The notes under the pieces were generated by a model that saw nothing but the letters and a program-made list of their open reading frames with translations, was not told where the DNA came from and made no database searches. From assembly GCA_965200975.1 (NCBI GenBank), contig OZ241740.1:2108001-2172000 (forward strand): DNA of 64,000 nt, read 5' to 3'. Below are positions 16,094-24,167 of this stretch, one piece after another. Made by a program: the position numbers and the translations under genes. Source of the stretch: S5-327 sp965200975 (GTDB lineage Bacteria > Chloroflexota > Dehalococcoidia > Lucifugimonadales > Australimonadaceae). Numbering within the stretch: position 1 is the first letter of the stretch; each line of letters begins with the position of its first letter.

Positions 16094-16106
16094 AGGGCTC
16101 TGGCCG

Positions 16107-16454
16107 CTAGACGGAGAACGAGGTGCCGCAACCGCAGGCTTTCTTGGCGTTGGGGTTGTTGAAGACGAACCCCTTTCCGTTGAGCCCGCCGGAGTAGTCG
16201 AGCTCCGTCCCTGCGAGGAAGATGTAACTCTTCTTGTCGACAGCGAGCGTGACGCCGTTCTGCGTGATTATCTTGTCGTCGTCTCTGGTCTCGCCGGCGA
16301 TGTCGAGGACGTAGGTGAGCCCGGAGCAGCCGCCGCCCTTGATTGCGACGCGGAGGATGCCGTCCTCGATGCCCTCAGCAGCCATAAAGCTGCGGACGTG
16401 ATCGGCGCCGTTCGGCGTGATTGTGATGGTAAGGGGCTGGGAGGCGGTGGTCAT
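16107..16454 (-). CDS. erpA: A-type iron-sulfur carrier (ErpA/IscA family)
   Basis: A 115-residue carrier that receives Fe-S clusters and inserts them into target proteins. The three cluster-binding cysteines are present: GGGCSGLTY and the C-terminal CGCG. DDDKIITQNGVTLAVDKKS and LNGKGFVFNNPNA are family features. Whether it is functionally ErpA, IscA or SufA cannot be told from sequence; erpA is the closest label. A reverse-strand promoter lies immediately upstream, back to back with that of the zinc-ribbon gene. Confidence 0.9.
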   Translation of the reverse strand: MTTASQPLTITITPNGADHVRSFMAAEGIEDGILRVAIKGGGCSGLTYVLDIAGETRDDDKIITQNGVTLAVDKKSYIFLAGTELDYSGGLNGKGFVFNNPNAKKACGCGTSFSV

Positions 16455-16480
16455 CGCTATCCTCGCTGCGTGATGTCCTT

Positions 16481-16509
16481 ATCGTAGGAAGTAGAGGCGC
16501 CCGCGTCAA
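16481..16509 (-). promoter_or_regulatory. Promoter of erpA-ygfZ
   Basis: Reverse strand: TTGACG (16504-16509), a 17-bp spacer and TACGAT (16481-16486). Initiation would lie about 20 nt before the erpA ATG, with GAGGAT as ribosome-binding site. Confidence 0.55.
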
Positions 16510-16574
16510 GGCGGCATAGTCGCTGCTAACTGTTCAGGGTCGATGAGCTGGGAGTTGATCTCCGGCGTTCGGGG

Positions 16575-16604
16575 TTGACGCTTTTCGGCGCGCGCCAATA
16601 GCAT
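16575..16604 (+). promoter_or_regulatory. Promoter of the zinc-ribbon / enoyl-CoA hydratase operon
   Basis: TTGACG (16575-16580), an 18-bp spacer and TAGCAT (16599-16604), giving a leader of about 58 nt before the ATG at 16669. It has the same form as the rpsL promoter. Confidence 0.6.
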
Positions 16605-16668
16605 CCGTTCGCCCGATGGCCGCTCCGGCAGCCAAGGGACGAGGGCGAAGGAGAAGAGGGCAGGCCCT

Positions 16669-16845
16669 ATGTCAGCGCGACTGTGCGAGCAATGCGAAGC
16701 GCCGCTCGATCGCGGCGACGACGGCGTTCTGCGCTGTCCCGCCTGCCTCACGGCCTACGACGGCGAAGCGCTAAGCGACACCATTATCGAGGAGGATTTG
16801 GCCCTCAGCGACGTTCTCCGTATGGTGAACGAGGCGCAGCGGTGA
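16669..16845 (+). CDS. Small zinc-ribbon protein
   Basis: A 58-residue acidic mini-protein. Two CxxC pairs (CEQC and CPAC, 15 residues apart) form a rubredoxin-like zinc knuckle, followed by an acidic helical tail (SDTIIEEDLALSDVLRMV). The ATG has AGGAGAAGAGGG about 9 bp upstream, and the stop overlaps the GTG of the enoyl-CoA hydratase gene by four bases (GTGA), so it is a real, coupled gene despite its size. I do not recognise the family. A regulatory or chaperone role for the downstream enzyme, or nucleic acid binding, are both possible. Confidence 0.75.
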   Translation: MSARLCEQCEAPLDRGDDGVLRCPACLTAYDGEALSDTIIEEDLALSDVLRMVNEAQR

Positions 16846-17630
16846 GCGACGAACTGCTGCTGCTCCGCGACGGCCCTGTCGCGACCGTCGTTATCAACCG
16901 CCCCGAGCAGCGGAACGCCATCTCGCACACGATGTGGCGCGCTTTCCCCGCCCTGTTCGCCGAGGCGGCGGCGGACGACGCTATCCGCGCGGTCGTCGTA
17001 ACCGGCGCGGGCGACAAGGCGTTCTCAGCCGGCGCCGACATCAAGGACTTCGAGGAGACGCGCAGCACGCCGGAACGGGCCCGCAGCTACCGGGGAACCG
17101 TCGACGCCGCATGCGAGGCCCTCGCCGCTCTCTCCAAACCGACTATCGCCTCCATTCGCGGCTATTGCCTCGGCGGAGGATTCGGGCTCGCGCTCTACGC
17201 CGACATCCGCATCGCCGCTTCCGACGCGCAGTTCGGGCTGCCCGCCGCCAAGCGCGGCATCGTGATCGGCCACGCCCACGTCGATCGGGCGGCGCGGCTC
17301 GCGGGCGTCGGCGCCGCAAGCTACTTGCTCCTCTCCGGACGGTCGATCTCCGCCGGCCAGGCCCTCGCCGCGGGGCTCGTCAGCGACGTCGTCGAGCCCG
17401 GAGAGCTTGCCGCCGCAACGGCCCAGCTCGCGGGAGAGATAGCCGAGCTTTCGCCTGTTTCGCACCGCTTCCACAAGGATGTGGCGCGCGACCTCATCGA
17501 GTTCGGGTCTGCGAGCCAGACGCCTCAGGAGCGACGCGACGCTTTGCGGGCGACTGAGGCGAGCGAGGACTTCCTCGAGGGAGTCAGGTCGTTCAAGGAG
17601 AAGCGCAAGCCCAACTTCCCCGGACGCTAG
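16842..17630 (+). CDS. Enoyl-CoA hydratase/isomerase family protein
   Basis: A 262-residue crotonase-fold enzyme acting on acyl-CoA thioesters. The oxyanion-hole segments are FSAGADIKDFEE near residue 65 and GYCLGGGFGLALYADIRIA near 108. In place of the two hydratase glutamates the second region reads GLPAAKRGI, lacking the usual E-x-x-x-G form, so isomerase, hydrolase or decarboxylase activity is as likely as hydration. It starts with GTG inside the zinc-ribbon gene's stop. No other beta-oxidation genes are adjacent. Confidence 0.85.
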   Translation: MSDELLLLRDGPVATVVINRPEQRNAISHTMWRAFPALFAEAAADDAIRAVVVTGAGDKAFSAGADIKDFEETRSTPERARSYRGTVDAACEALAALSKPTIASIRGYCLGGGFGLALYADIRIAASDAQFGLPAAKRGIVIGHAHVDRAARLAGVGAASYLLLSGRSISAGQALAAGLVSDVVEPGELAAATAQLAGEIAELSPVSHRFHKDVARDLIEFGSASQTPQERRDALRATEASEDFLEGVRSFKEKRKPNFPGR

Positions 17631-17744
17631 CCCGCGCGCCTCGATCGGCTGCCCCTCAGAGGGGGCGCTGGAGCGAATGTTCTCCCTGCCTCTGGACGCG
17701 CGCGCTGCGGGAAAGAGCGCTGCGGCACGCCCGGGCTCCCCTGA

Positions 17745-18626
17745 TCAGCCGAGCATCGGCTCCGCAGCGAACACGACGAACGCCACAGCCAGGTACGCCA
17801 GCGAGTACTTGTACGCCGCGAGCAACGCCGCGCGCGGGGGCGATTCGCCGAACAGCGGACGCGAGAGCCGCAGCCAGTTCAGCCCCAGCAGGGTCGCAGT
17901 CCCGGCGAACAGCCAGCCGCCGTAGCCTGCTGCAAGGGGCAGCCACGCCATAGCGGTGAGCAGCGCGATATACAGCGTCACCTGCCGCGCCGTATCGCGC
18001 TGGCTCGCCACCGCCGGGAGCATCGGCGTTCCCGCTAGCGCGTAGTCGTCCCGCAGCAGCATCGACAGCGTCCAGAAGTGCGGAGGGGTCCAAAAGAAGA
18101 TGAACGCGAACATATAGACGCCGACCGCCGTAATCTCCGGCGACACCGCGGCTGCGCCGATGAGCGGCGGAAACGCGCCTGCCGCCCCTCCTATGACGAT
18201 GTTGTTCCACGACCGCCGCTTCAGGAGCATCGTGTAGACGAGCACGTAGACCGCCGCGGCGCAGAGCGTGAGCGCCGCTGCGAGCGCGTTCGCGCCTGCA
18301 GCCATCAGCGCCGTAGCCGCGAGCGTCAACGCTGAGCCGATCAACAGGGCGGAGCGGCGGCTCAACCGGCGCGCAGGCACGGGGCGCCCCTGTGTGCGCT
18401 GCATCACCGCGTCGATGTCGGCGTCGAGCCCCTGATTGACCGCGTTCGCTCCCGCCGCGGCGAGCGCGCCGGCGACAACGACGGTGAGCAGGGTCAGCGC
18501 GTCCGGCGGCCCCTCCGCCGCCCGCCAGGCGCCTGCCGCCCCCGTCAGCACGAGGAGCGAGACGACTCGCGGTTTGGCGAGCGCTACGACGTTGAGCAGC
18601 GTTCCCTTCATCTGCTCATTTGTCAT
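17745..18626 (-). CDS. ctaB: Protoheme IX farnesyltransferase (heme O synthase)
   Basis: A 293-residue polytopic UbiA-family prenyltransferase that attaches a farnesyl group to heme b to make heme O, the precursor of heme A for cytochrome c oxidase. The polyprenyl-diphosphate motif NQGLDADIDAVMQRTQGRP and the second Asp-rich loop LRDDYALAGTPMLP are visible among about nine hydrophobic helices. It follows ctaA by 13 bp. The convergent gap to the enoyl-CoA hydratase gene holds a small GC hairpin near 17651-17666 that may terminate transcription. Confidence 0.93.
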   Translation of the reverse strand: MTNEQMKGTLLNVVALAKPRVVSLLVLTGAAGAWRAAEGPPDALTLLTVVVAGALAAAGANAVNQGLDADIDAVMQRTQGRPVPARRLSRRSALLIGSALTLAATALMAAGANALAAALTLCAAAVYVLVYTMLLKRRSWNNIVIGGAAGAFPPLIGAAAVSPEITAVGVYMFAFIFFWTPPHFWTLSMLLRDDYALAGTPMLPAVASQRDTARQVTLYIALLTAMAWLPLAAGYGGWLFAGTATLLGLNWLRLSRPLFGESPPRAALLAAYKYSLAYLAVAFVVFAAEPMLG

Positions 18627-18639
18627 CTGCTCATTCCGC

Positions 18640-19521
18640 TTACCTGCGCGTTTGGCCTATCAGGGCAAAACTCATCTGGGCGACAACAGCCCACCACACA
18701 GCGGCGGCCAGCGCCAGATGCAGCACGCGCAGATACTGCGGCAACTCAAGCCACACGGCGCTCACGCCCACCGCCACCTGCGCTCCGGCAAGAGCCGCGG
18801 CAAGCGCGCTCATTCGCAGCGTCCATCCTCCCGCGGCGCGGGCCTGCCACGCCGTCCATACGAGCGCAAGCAACAGCAGCGTCGCCCCGATGCGGTGCAC
18901 CGAGTGGACTCCCATCGCCTCCATACTGCTGCGGCTGTCGCACAACGGAAGGCCGGGGCATCCTGCGCTCTGGCCCGTCCCTACGATTGCCCCGCCCGCG
19001 AGCACGACGAACCCGGCGGCGACCGCAAGAGCGGTCCAGCGCCGGACGTTCGGGGGCGGGACGAGGCGCGCGTCGAGCGCCCGGGCCGCGCCTGCGGTCA
19101 GGAGCGCAAGGGTCGCCATGGAGAACGTCAGGTGAGCAAGCCGCACCATTCCGTGGAGCTCCGTCAGCACCGTAATCCCGCCCAGAACGGCCTGCGCGAG
19201 CACGACCGCCAGCGCCCAAACGAGGAGCTTCGACGTCAGCCGATCTGCGCTGCGCGCCCGGTATGCGACGAACGCGGACGCCGCGATAATCAGCACGACG
19301 ACGCCCGCATAGGCGCGATGCCCGAACTCAATCGCGCGCGCCCCCTCGATCTCCGGAATGAGGACGCCCTCGCACAGCGGCCAGTCCGGGCATCCGAGGC
19401 CGGAGCCGGAAACGCGCACCCACGATCCGTAAGCGATCAGCCCGAGCGTCAACGCCGACGCGGCGAGAGCGAGCCATCCGGCGCGGCGTACGGCGGCCGC
19501 GCCCGCGTTCGGCGCCGTCAT
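18640..19521 (-). CDS. ctaA: Heme A synthase
   Basis: A 293-residue membrane enzyme that oxidises the C8 methyl of heme O to the formyl group of heme A. It shows two four-helix halves with conserved heme-ligand histidines (EFGHRAYAG, RLAHLTF, VHSVHRIGA, RVLHLALA) and an extracytoplasmic cysteine pair typical of the Bacillus type in each half (GCPDWPLC near residue 44 and GCPGLPLC in the second half). With ctaB directly downstream it indicates an aa3-type oxidase and aerobic respiration. It starts 3 bp after the small membrane gene upstream. Confidence 0.93.
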   Translation of the reverse strand: MTAPNAGAAAVRRAGWLALAASALTLGLIAYGSWVRVSGSGLGCPDWPLCEGVLIPEIEGARAIEFGHRAYAGVVVLIIAASAFVAYRARSADRLTSKLLVWALAVVLAQAVLGGITVLTELHGMVRLAHLTFSMATLALLTAGAARALDARLVPPPNVRRWTALAVAAGFVVLAGGAIVGTGQSAGCPGLPLCDSRSSMEAMGVHSVHRIGATLLLLALVWTAWQARAAGGWTLRMSALAAALAGAQVAVGVSAVWLELPQYLRVLHLALAAAVWWAVVAQMSFALIGQTRR

Positions 19522-19524
19522 CTC

Positions 19525-19725
19525 TTATGCGTCCCTCAGCGACATCACAACCAGCAACCCGAGCAGGCCGGACGGCAGCAGCGTCCACGCCGTCTCCGCC
19601 GGGCGCGTTCCCCATATTCCGCGTCCCGGAGTTTGGCGCACGCGCATCCGCAGCGCGGCGACCACAATCGCCGCCTCCGCCGCCGCTATAAGCGCCACCA
19701 CTATCCAGAATCCCATCGTGGGCAT
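19525..19725 (-). CDS. Two-helix membrane protein resembling the N-terminus of cytochrome c oxidase subunit II
   Basis: A 66-residue protein with two hydrophobic segments around a polar loop. The second segment is preceded by PAETAWTLLPSGLLG, which resembles the E-x-x-WT-x-x-P signature at the start of helix 2 in oxidase subunit II, but there is no copper-binding domain. It lies 3 bp before ctaA, so it is the first gene of a heme A operon. It could be a relic of coxB, a stand-alone subunit or an assembly factor. Confidence 0.6.
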   Translation of the reverse strand: MPTMGFWIVVALIAAAEAAIVVAALRMRVRQTPGRGIWGTRPAETAWTLLPSGLLGLLVVMSLRDA

Positions 19726-19740
19726 GAATTAGTATGCTAC

Positions 19741-19915
19741 CGTAAGCGCGGCCCTCACGCTACGCCAACCCGAGGCGGCAACGCGGTTCAGAGGGGCCAA
19801 GCCGGCGCGCGATAGCGTGGGCGAAGGACGTCAGGGGAGGGCATCCCGCTCGGCCAAACCTTCTGAGTAGTGCGGGAACCCGGGAGAGCCGAATCTGAAC
19901 AGCTACGGAGGCGCT
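19741..19915 (+). other. Possible structured leader upstream of the tandem dienelactone hydrolases
   Basis: GC-rich segment with no reading frame I trust. GGCCCTC (19750-19756) can pair with GAGGGGCC (19791-19798), while CACGCTA (19756-19762) can pair with TAGCGTG (19813-19819), an arrangement that could form a pseudoknot. No known riboswitch class is recognised. The hydrolase ATG follows GGAGG at the right edge. Confidence 0.3.
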
Positions 19916-20656
19916 ATGGACATCCTCGCGCAAGAGATCGATCTTCCTGTCGACGACGGCGATATGGCCGTTTTCCTCTACACGCCCGACACTCCGGAGC
20001 CCCGGCCCGCCATCGTGATGGTCCACGATGCTTTGGGGCTCTCCGAGGACGCGCGCGAACAGGCCCGCTGGATCGCCGAACAAGGCTATGTCGTCGCCGC
20101 TCACGACACCTTCCACCGGGCCGGACGCCTCCTCACCACCGAGGCGCTGGGAGGCGGCGACGAGGCTACGCGGCGCATTCGACAGGGCATGACCAACGAC
20201 GGCCACAGCGCCGACCTTGTGCGTCTCGCGGAGTTCTTGCGGCGGCAGCCCGCCGTCAACGGACGCGTCGGCCTTACCGGGTTCTGCCTCGGCGGACGCA
20301 TCGCCTTCCTCGGCGCGACCCTCGGCGGCGTGTTCGATGCGGTCGTTCCCTTCTACCCTACCCGTCTGCGCGAGTCCGACCCTGCAATTCCAGGCTCGCC
20401 GCGCCCTATCGACAGCGCCGGCGGCATCACGAGTCCGCTGCTGATGTTCTTCCCGGAACTTGACGTGTTCAACCCCGCCGACGGGGTCGAGGTCATTCGC
20501 GCCGCATGCAGCGCCGCGCCGGCGCCGGTCGAAGCCGTGTGGGTGGAGGGCGCCGATCACGGATTCGCGCAACCCGCCGGCGCCAACCATCATCCCGCCT
20601 GCAGCGCGGAAGCCTGGCGGCGCGCCCTGGCGTTCTTCGCCGAGCATCTGGGATAG
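19916..20656 (+). CDS. Dienelactone hydrolase family protein (first of two)
   Basis: A 246-residue alpha/beta-hydrolase of the dienelactone hydrolase family, which opens lactone or ester bonds, classically in chlorocatechol breakdown. The nucleophile motif is GFCLGGR (Cys), the acid is in FPELDVFNPAD and the base in GADHGFAQ. The upstream acidic motif that is ME-x-FG in canonical enzymes is VHDALG here. ATG at 19916 follows GGAGG. A paralogue follows 109 bp downstream; the two share layout but not much sequence, so the duplication is old. The substrate is unknown. Confidence 0.85.
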   Translation: MDILAQEIDLPVDDGDMAVFLYTPDTPEPRPAIVMVHDALGLSEDAREQARWIAEQGYVVAAHDTFHRAGRLLTTEALGGGDEATRRIRQGMTNDGHSADLVRLAEFLRRQPAVNGRVGLTGFCLGGRIAFLGATLGGVFDAVVPFYPTRLRESDPAIPGSPRPIDSAGGITSPLLMFFPELDVFNPADGVEVIRAACSAAPAPVEAVWVEGADHGFAQPAGANHHPACSAEAWRRALAFFAEHLG

Positions 20657-20765
20657 GCGAGCGCGCGCCTGCTCGCTCTCTCTCCGCCGCAAGGCGATGC
20701 TCCGACGGCGGACGAACGGGTAAGCTACAGCCAGCTCGCCCAATCCGCCGAACAGGAGCCACGCC

Positions 20766-21500
20766 ATGGACATCACTCAGCAGGTCATCGACATCGCCAC
20801 GCCCGACGGCCCTATGGCCGCGCCTAGCGCACGCCCCACCGCCGGCGGCCCGCATCCCGCCGTTATCGTTGTGATGGAGGCGTTCGGCGTGAACCCCAAC
20901 ATCACCGGCATCGTTTCCCGGTTCGCCGAGCAGGGTTACGCCGCTGTCGCGCCCGATCTTTTTCACCGCGCCGGACGTCTCCGCTACGCGCCCTATGACA
21001 AGCTGCAGGAGATGCGAGCGGAGCTCCGCATAGGCTTCGGCGACGCCTCTATCGACGCGGACATTCAGGCTGCTATCGACCATCTCGCGGCAGACCCTGG
21101 CGTGAACGGCGCCATCGGCATCGTCGGCTTCTGCCTCGGCGGACGCGTCGCGATGCAGTCCGCCATCCGCGCGTCGGGGCTCTCCGCCGCAGCGGTCTAC
21201 TACGGGGGCTTTATGTTTCCGGGCGACGACCAGCCGGAGGCGTTCTCCGCGCTGCAAGAGTCTGCGGAGCTCCGCATCCCCGTCGTCGGCTTCTTCGAGG
21301 CCGACGACCAGAACCCGACGCCGGAGCAGGCCCGCTCGCTCGACGACCGGCTCTCCGCGCTCGGGAAGGAGCACCGTTTCCACTACTACGAGGGCGCGGG
21401 GCACGGGTTCTTCTGCGACGACCGCGCCAGCCACCACCCCCAAGCTGCCGACGACGCCTGGGAGAAGACGCTGGCCTTCTTCGCGCAGACGCTGCGGTAG
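20766..21500 (+). CDS. Dienelactone hydrolase family protein (second of two)
   Basis: A 244-residue paralogue of the preceding gene. Nucleophile motif GFCLGGR, acid FFEADDQNPTP and base GAGHGFFCDDRASHHP are all present, and the canonical glutamate is kept in VVMEAFGV, so this copy looks closer to a true dienelactone hydrolase. AGGAG lies 9 bp before the ATG. TAAGCT some 40 bp upstream might serve as a -10 box, so it may have its own transcript. It converges with the disulfide reductase gene (35 bp between stops). Confidence 0.87.
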   Translation: MDITQQVIDIATPDGPMAAPSARPTAGGPHPAVIVVMEAFGVNPNITGIVSRFAEQGYAAVAPDLFHRAGRLRYAPYDKLQEMRAELRIGFGDASIDADIQAAIDHLAADPGVNGAIGIVGFCLGGRVAMQSAIRASGLSAAAVYYGGFMFPGDDQPEAFSALQESAELRIPVVGFFEADDQNPTPEQARSLDDRLSALGKEHRFHYYEGAGHGFFCDDRASHHPQAADDAWEKTLAFFAQTLR

Positions 21501-21535
21501 GCGCCGCGCGACGGACACCCAGGCCGCGCTCTCTC

Positions 21536-22924
21536 CTACAGGCCGTAAGCTTCGAGGAAGCGCAGCCAGATCTCGCTCAGAGTGGGGAACGAGGGCGTCG
21601 CGTGCCAGAGGCGCTCTAGCGGCACCTCGCCGACGATGGCGATCGTCGCCGCGTGCGTCAGCTCTCCGACGCCGGGGCCTGCGAACGTCGCCCCGACGAG
21701 CACGCCGCGGTCCTCGTCCACGATGAACTTTGCGCCGCCGGAGAAGCCCTCGCCCAGCAGCGGCGCCGCCGCGACGCCCCAGCCCATCTCGACTGCGCGC
21801 GCGTTCAGGCCGCGCTCTCGCGCCGCGCGCTCCGTGAGCCCGACGCTTCCCACCTGCGGGTCGGTGAATATCACGGCGGGCACGGCGGCATTGTCCGCCC
21901 ACGCCGACGCGTCCTTGCCGAGTATGTGGTCGCCGGCGATGCGCGCCTGGTACTTGCCCTGGTGCGTGAGCAGCGCCCGCCCGTTGACGTCGCCGACCGC
22001 GTACAGCCAGCCGCTTTCCACGCCCTCAACCTGCAGGTGATCGTTCACGGCGATGTAGCGGCCTTCCGGGACTCCTACAGCGTCGAGCCCCAGGCCGGAC
22101 ACGACGCCGACGCGCCCTGCGGCGACGACTATCTCCTCAGCCGAAATCGCCTCGCCGTTGTCCATCCGCGCGGTCACGCCCTCCGGCGCGCGCTCGACCG
22201 ACGCCACGACGCAGCCGAGCCGGAACACGACGCCCTGCTCTTCGAGCGACGCGATGACGGCCTTCAGCGCAAACGGCTCGAGCGTCCGCGACTCGTCCGG
22301 ATGCAGCCGTTCGAGCACCGTCACGCTCTCCACGCCCAGCGACTTCCACGCCTGCGCCATCTCGAGGCCGACCACGCCGCCGCCGATGATGATGAGGCTG
22401 CGCGGGACTCGTTGCGCCGACGTGATCTCGCGGCTCGTCCACGGGGCCGACTCTGCGAGACCGGGAATCGGCGGGACGAACGCGAGCGACCCTGTCGCCA
22501 GCACCACCGCCTTCCGCGCCTCGATCTCGACGAGCGCGCCGTCGTCCTGCTCGACGGCGACGCGTCGCTCGCCGGTCAGACGGCCCTTGCCCCGGATGAG
22601 CGCCGCGCCGACCGAGTCGACCCACGCGGCCTGATGCCGGTCGTCCCAGCGGCTGGCGAAGGCGTCGCGCGCCCGGAGCGCGCGTTCCGCATCGACCGTT
22701 CCGGCGACGGCGCCGCGGGCCGCCGGAACGCGCCGAGCCGCCGCGAGCGCCTCACCGGGCCTCAGCAGCGCCTTGCTCGGCATACACGCCCAGTACGTGC
22801 ACTCGCCGCCTACGAGGTCGGACTCCACAATCGCGGTGCTCAGGCCGCCTGGCGCCGTCCGCCCCGCAACATTCTCGCCGGCCGCCCCGCCCCCAATAAT
22901 GACGACGTCGTAGGTCTCAGTCAT
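21536..22924 (-). CDS. FAD-dependent pyridine nucleotide-disulfide oxidoreductase
   Basis: A 462-residue flavoenzyme of the dihydrolipoamide dehydrogenase/mercuric reductase family. FAD motif VIIGGGAAGENVA at the N-terminus, redox-active disulfide ECTYWACMPSK (two Cys, four residues apart), NAD motif IIIGGGVVGLEMA near residue 175 and YAVGDVNG near 310. The C-terminal active-site motif that is HPT-x-SE in lipoamide dehydrogenases reads FPTLSE: the catalytic His is missing, so it probably does not reduce lipoamide and may act as an NAD(P)H:quinone or other reductase. It is the last gene of a four-gene reverse operon. Confidence 0.85.
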   Translation of the reverse strand: MTETYDVVIIGGGAAGENVAGRTAPGGLSTAIVESDLVGGECTYWACMPSKALLRPGEALAAARRVPAARGAVAGTVDAERALRARDAFASRWDDRHQAAWVDSVGAALIRGKGRLTGERRVAVEQDDGALVEIEARKAVVLATGSLAFVPPIPGLAESAPWTSREITSAQRVPRSLIIIGGGVVGLEMAQAWKSLGVESVTVLERLHPDESRTLEPFALKAVIASLEEQGVVFRLGCVVASVERAPEGVTARMDNGEAISAEEIVVAAGRVGVVSGLGLDAVGVPEGRYIAVNDHLQVEGVESGWLYAVGDVNGRALLTHQGKYQARIAGDHILGKDASAWADNAAVPAVIFTDPQVGSVGLTERAARERGLNARAVEMGWGVAAAPLLGEGFSGGAKFIVDEDRGVLVGATFAGPGVGELTHAATIAIVGEVPLERLWHATPSFPTLSEIWLRFLEAYGL

Positions 22925-22960
22925 CGCGTCTCCTCGCCCTCAGCCTGAACAGGCGAGGGG

Positions 22961-23479
22961 TTACTCCAGATATCCCTTGTAGATTGCGACCGGAAGGCGC
23001 GACCAGCGCAGGTGCTCGAAGAGCAGCGTATCGTCCTGCTCGAACTGGCGGTAGGTCGACAGATCGATGGGGAAGCGCACCGGGCCCAGCGAGGTGATAT
23101 AGCGCTTCGGCGGCAGCGGGTTGTACGGACTCCGTCGGTAGATCGGCCCGAGCTTGCCCGGCACGAAACCGTGGCGAGCGTACAATTCGAAACCGCCCAG
23201 CAGCGCTCGGGTGAAGAACAGCACCGCGACGACGAGGAACACCGACGACAGCGGGACCCCCACCACGACGCCGAAGAGCTGCGTGACCACGAGCAACGCC
23301 AGCCCGGCGAACGCTATCAACAGATTTCGTTTCGTAGGCCCCAGCAGCTCGCTCCTCGACGCCTGCCACGCGAGGCGGAACTGCATGCCGCAGTGCACGC
23401 AGGCGCCGTCGCGAGTGAGGTAGAGATGGCGGCACTCGCCCGACGCGTCGGTCTGCTGAGGCGGGGGCTGGCGGTTCAT
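22961..23479 (-). CDS. Membrane protein with N-terminal Cys/His site, unknown function
   Basis: A 172-residue protein I cannot assign. Residues about 15-35 hold ECRHLYLTRDGACVHCG, a possible zinc or cluster site (C-x-H and C-x-x-HC-like spacing). Two adjacent membrane helices span about 55-92, followed by a Pro/Tyr/Arg-rich cytoplasmic tail (YRRSPYNPLPPKRYITSLGP). ATG at 23479 overlaps the stop of the amidotransferase gene (ATGA), so translation is coupled. Its neighbours suggest a membrane anchor or redox-linked partner of the disulfide reductase, but that is inference. Confidence 0.7.
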   Translation of the reverse strand: MNRQPPPQQTDASGECRHLYLTRDGACVHCGMQFRLAWQASRSELLGPTKRNLLIAFAGLALLVVTQLFGVVVGVPLSSVFLVVAVLFFTRALLGGFELYARHGFVPGKLGPIYRRSPYNPLPPKRYITSLGPVRFPIDLSTYRQFEQDDTLLFEHLRWSRLPVAIYKGYLE

Positions 23480-24153
23480 GCCGGCATCTCGCCGGACTCG
23501 TACCGTTCGGCCCAACCCACGTGCCAGGCGAACAGCTTGAGGAAAGCCTTGGACACCTGATCTTCGTTCTCCGGGTGAAACTGCACGCCGATGAGCCAGG
23601 GATGCTCCGGGCATTCGACGGCTTCGATGACGCCGTCCTCGGGGCTGTAGGCGCAGGCCAGGAGCCCGGCGGCGCGCTGCGCCTCTTTCAGCCCCTGGTG
23701 ATGCCGGCTGTTGGCGCGGTAGTTCGCTCCCGGGCCAATGATCGCCGCCAGCCGGCTTCCCGGCGCGACGTACACGGGGTGCTTGTCGGACAGCCGGTGG
23801 CCGGGCAGGTCCTGAATGAGCTTGCCGCCCATCACGACGTTGATGACCTGCATTCCGCGGCAGATGCCGAACGTCGGCATATCGCGCTCCAGCGCATACC
23901 GCAGCAGCTCCGCCTCCATCGCGTCGCGCTCGGGATGCGGCTCCATCGCGCCGTCCGGAGCTTCGCCGTACAGCGCCGGATCGACGTCGGCGCCGCCGGT
24001 CAGCAGCAGGCCGGAGACTCCGTCGAGGGCTTCTTCGAGCCCGCCGTAGACGTCCGGCGTAAGCACCCGCACGTCGCCTCCGCGCGCCTGCACCGAAGCG
24101 GCGTACGAGGCTGCGTGGCGCTCCTTGCTGGCGGTGACGGCGATCAGCGGCAC
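23476..24153 (-). CDS. Class I glutamine amidotransferase, gamma-glutamyl-GABA hydrolase type (peptidase C26)
   Basis: A 225-residue hydrolase that cleaves gamma-glutamyl bonds. LLLTGGADVDPALYG is the N-terminal family block, the nucleophile Cys is in TFGICRGMQVINV, and the His-Glu pair is in GVQFHPEN. I place the start at GTG 24153, because GGAGAG lies 9 bp before it and homology begins at VPLIAVTA; the frame runs on upstream without family similarity. PuuD in polyamine catabolism is the best-known relative, but no other polyamine genes are nearby. It sits between a BioD-like protein and a membrane protein. Confidence 0.85.
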   Translation of the reverse strand: MPLIAVTASKERHAASYAASVQARGGDVRVLTPDVYGGLEEALDGVSGLLLTGGADVDPALYGEAPDGAMEPHPERDAMEAELLRYALERDMPTFGICRGMQVINVVMGGKLIQDLPGHRLSDKHPVYVAPGSRLAAIIGPGANYRANSRHHQGLKEAQRAAGLLACAYSPEDGVIEAVECPEHPWLIGVQFHPENEDQVSKAFLKLFAWHVGWAERYESGEMPA

Positions 24154-24167
24154 GAGTCCCAGCTCTC

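Noticed and set aside
16506..16751. A reverse open frame between erpA and the zinc-ribbon gene
   Set aside because: It overlaps the forward promoter and the zinc-ribbon gene, has no ribosome-binding site and no recognisable motif.
17651..17666. A terminator between the crotonase gene and ctaB
   Set aside because: Only a 5-bp GC stem without a T-run; mentioned under ctaB but too weak to list.
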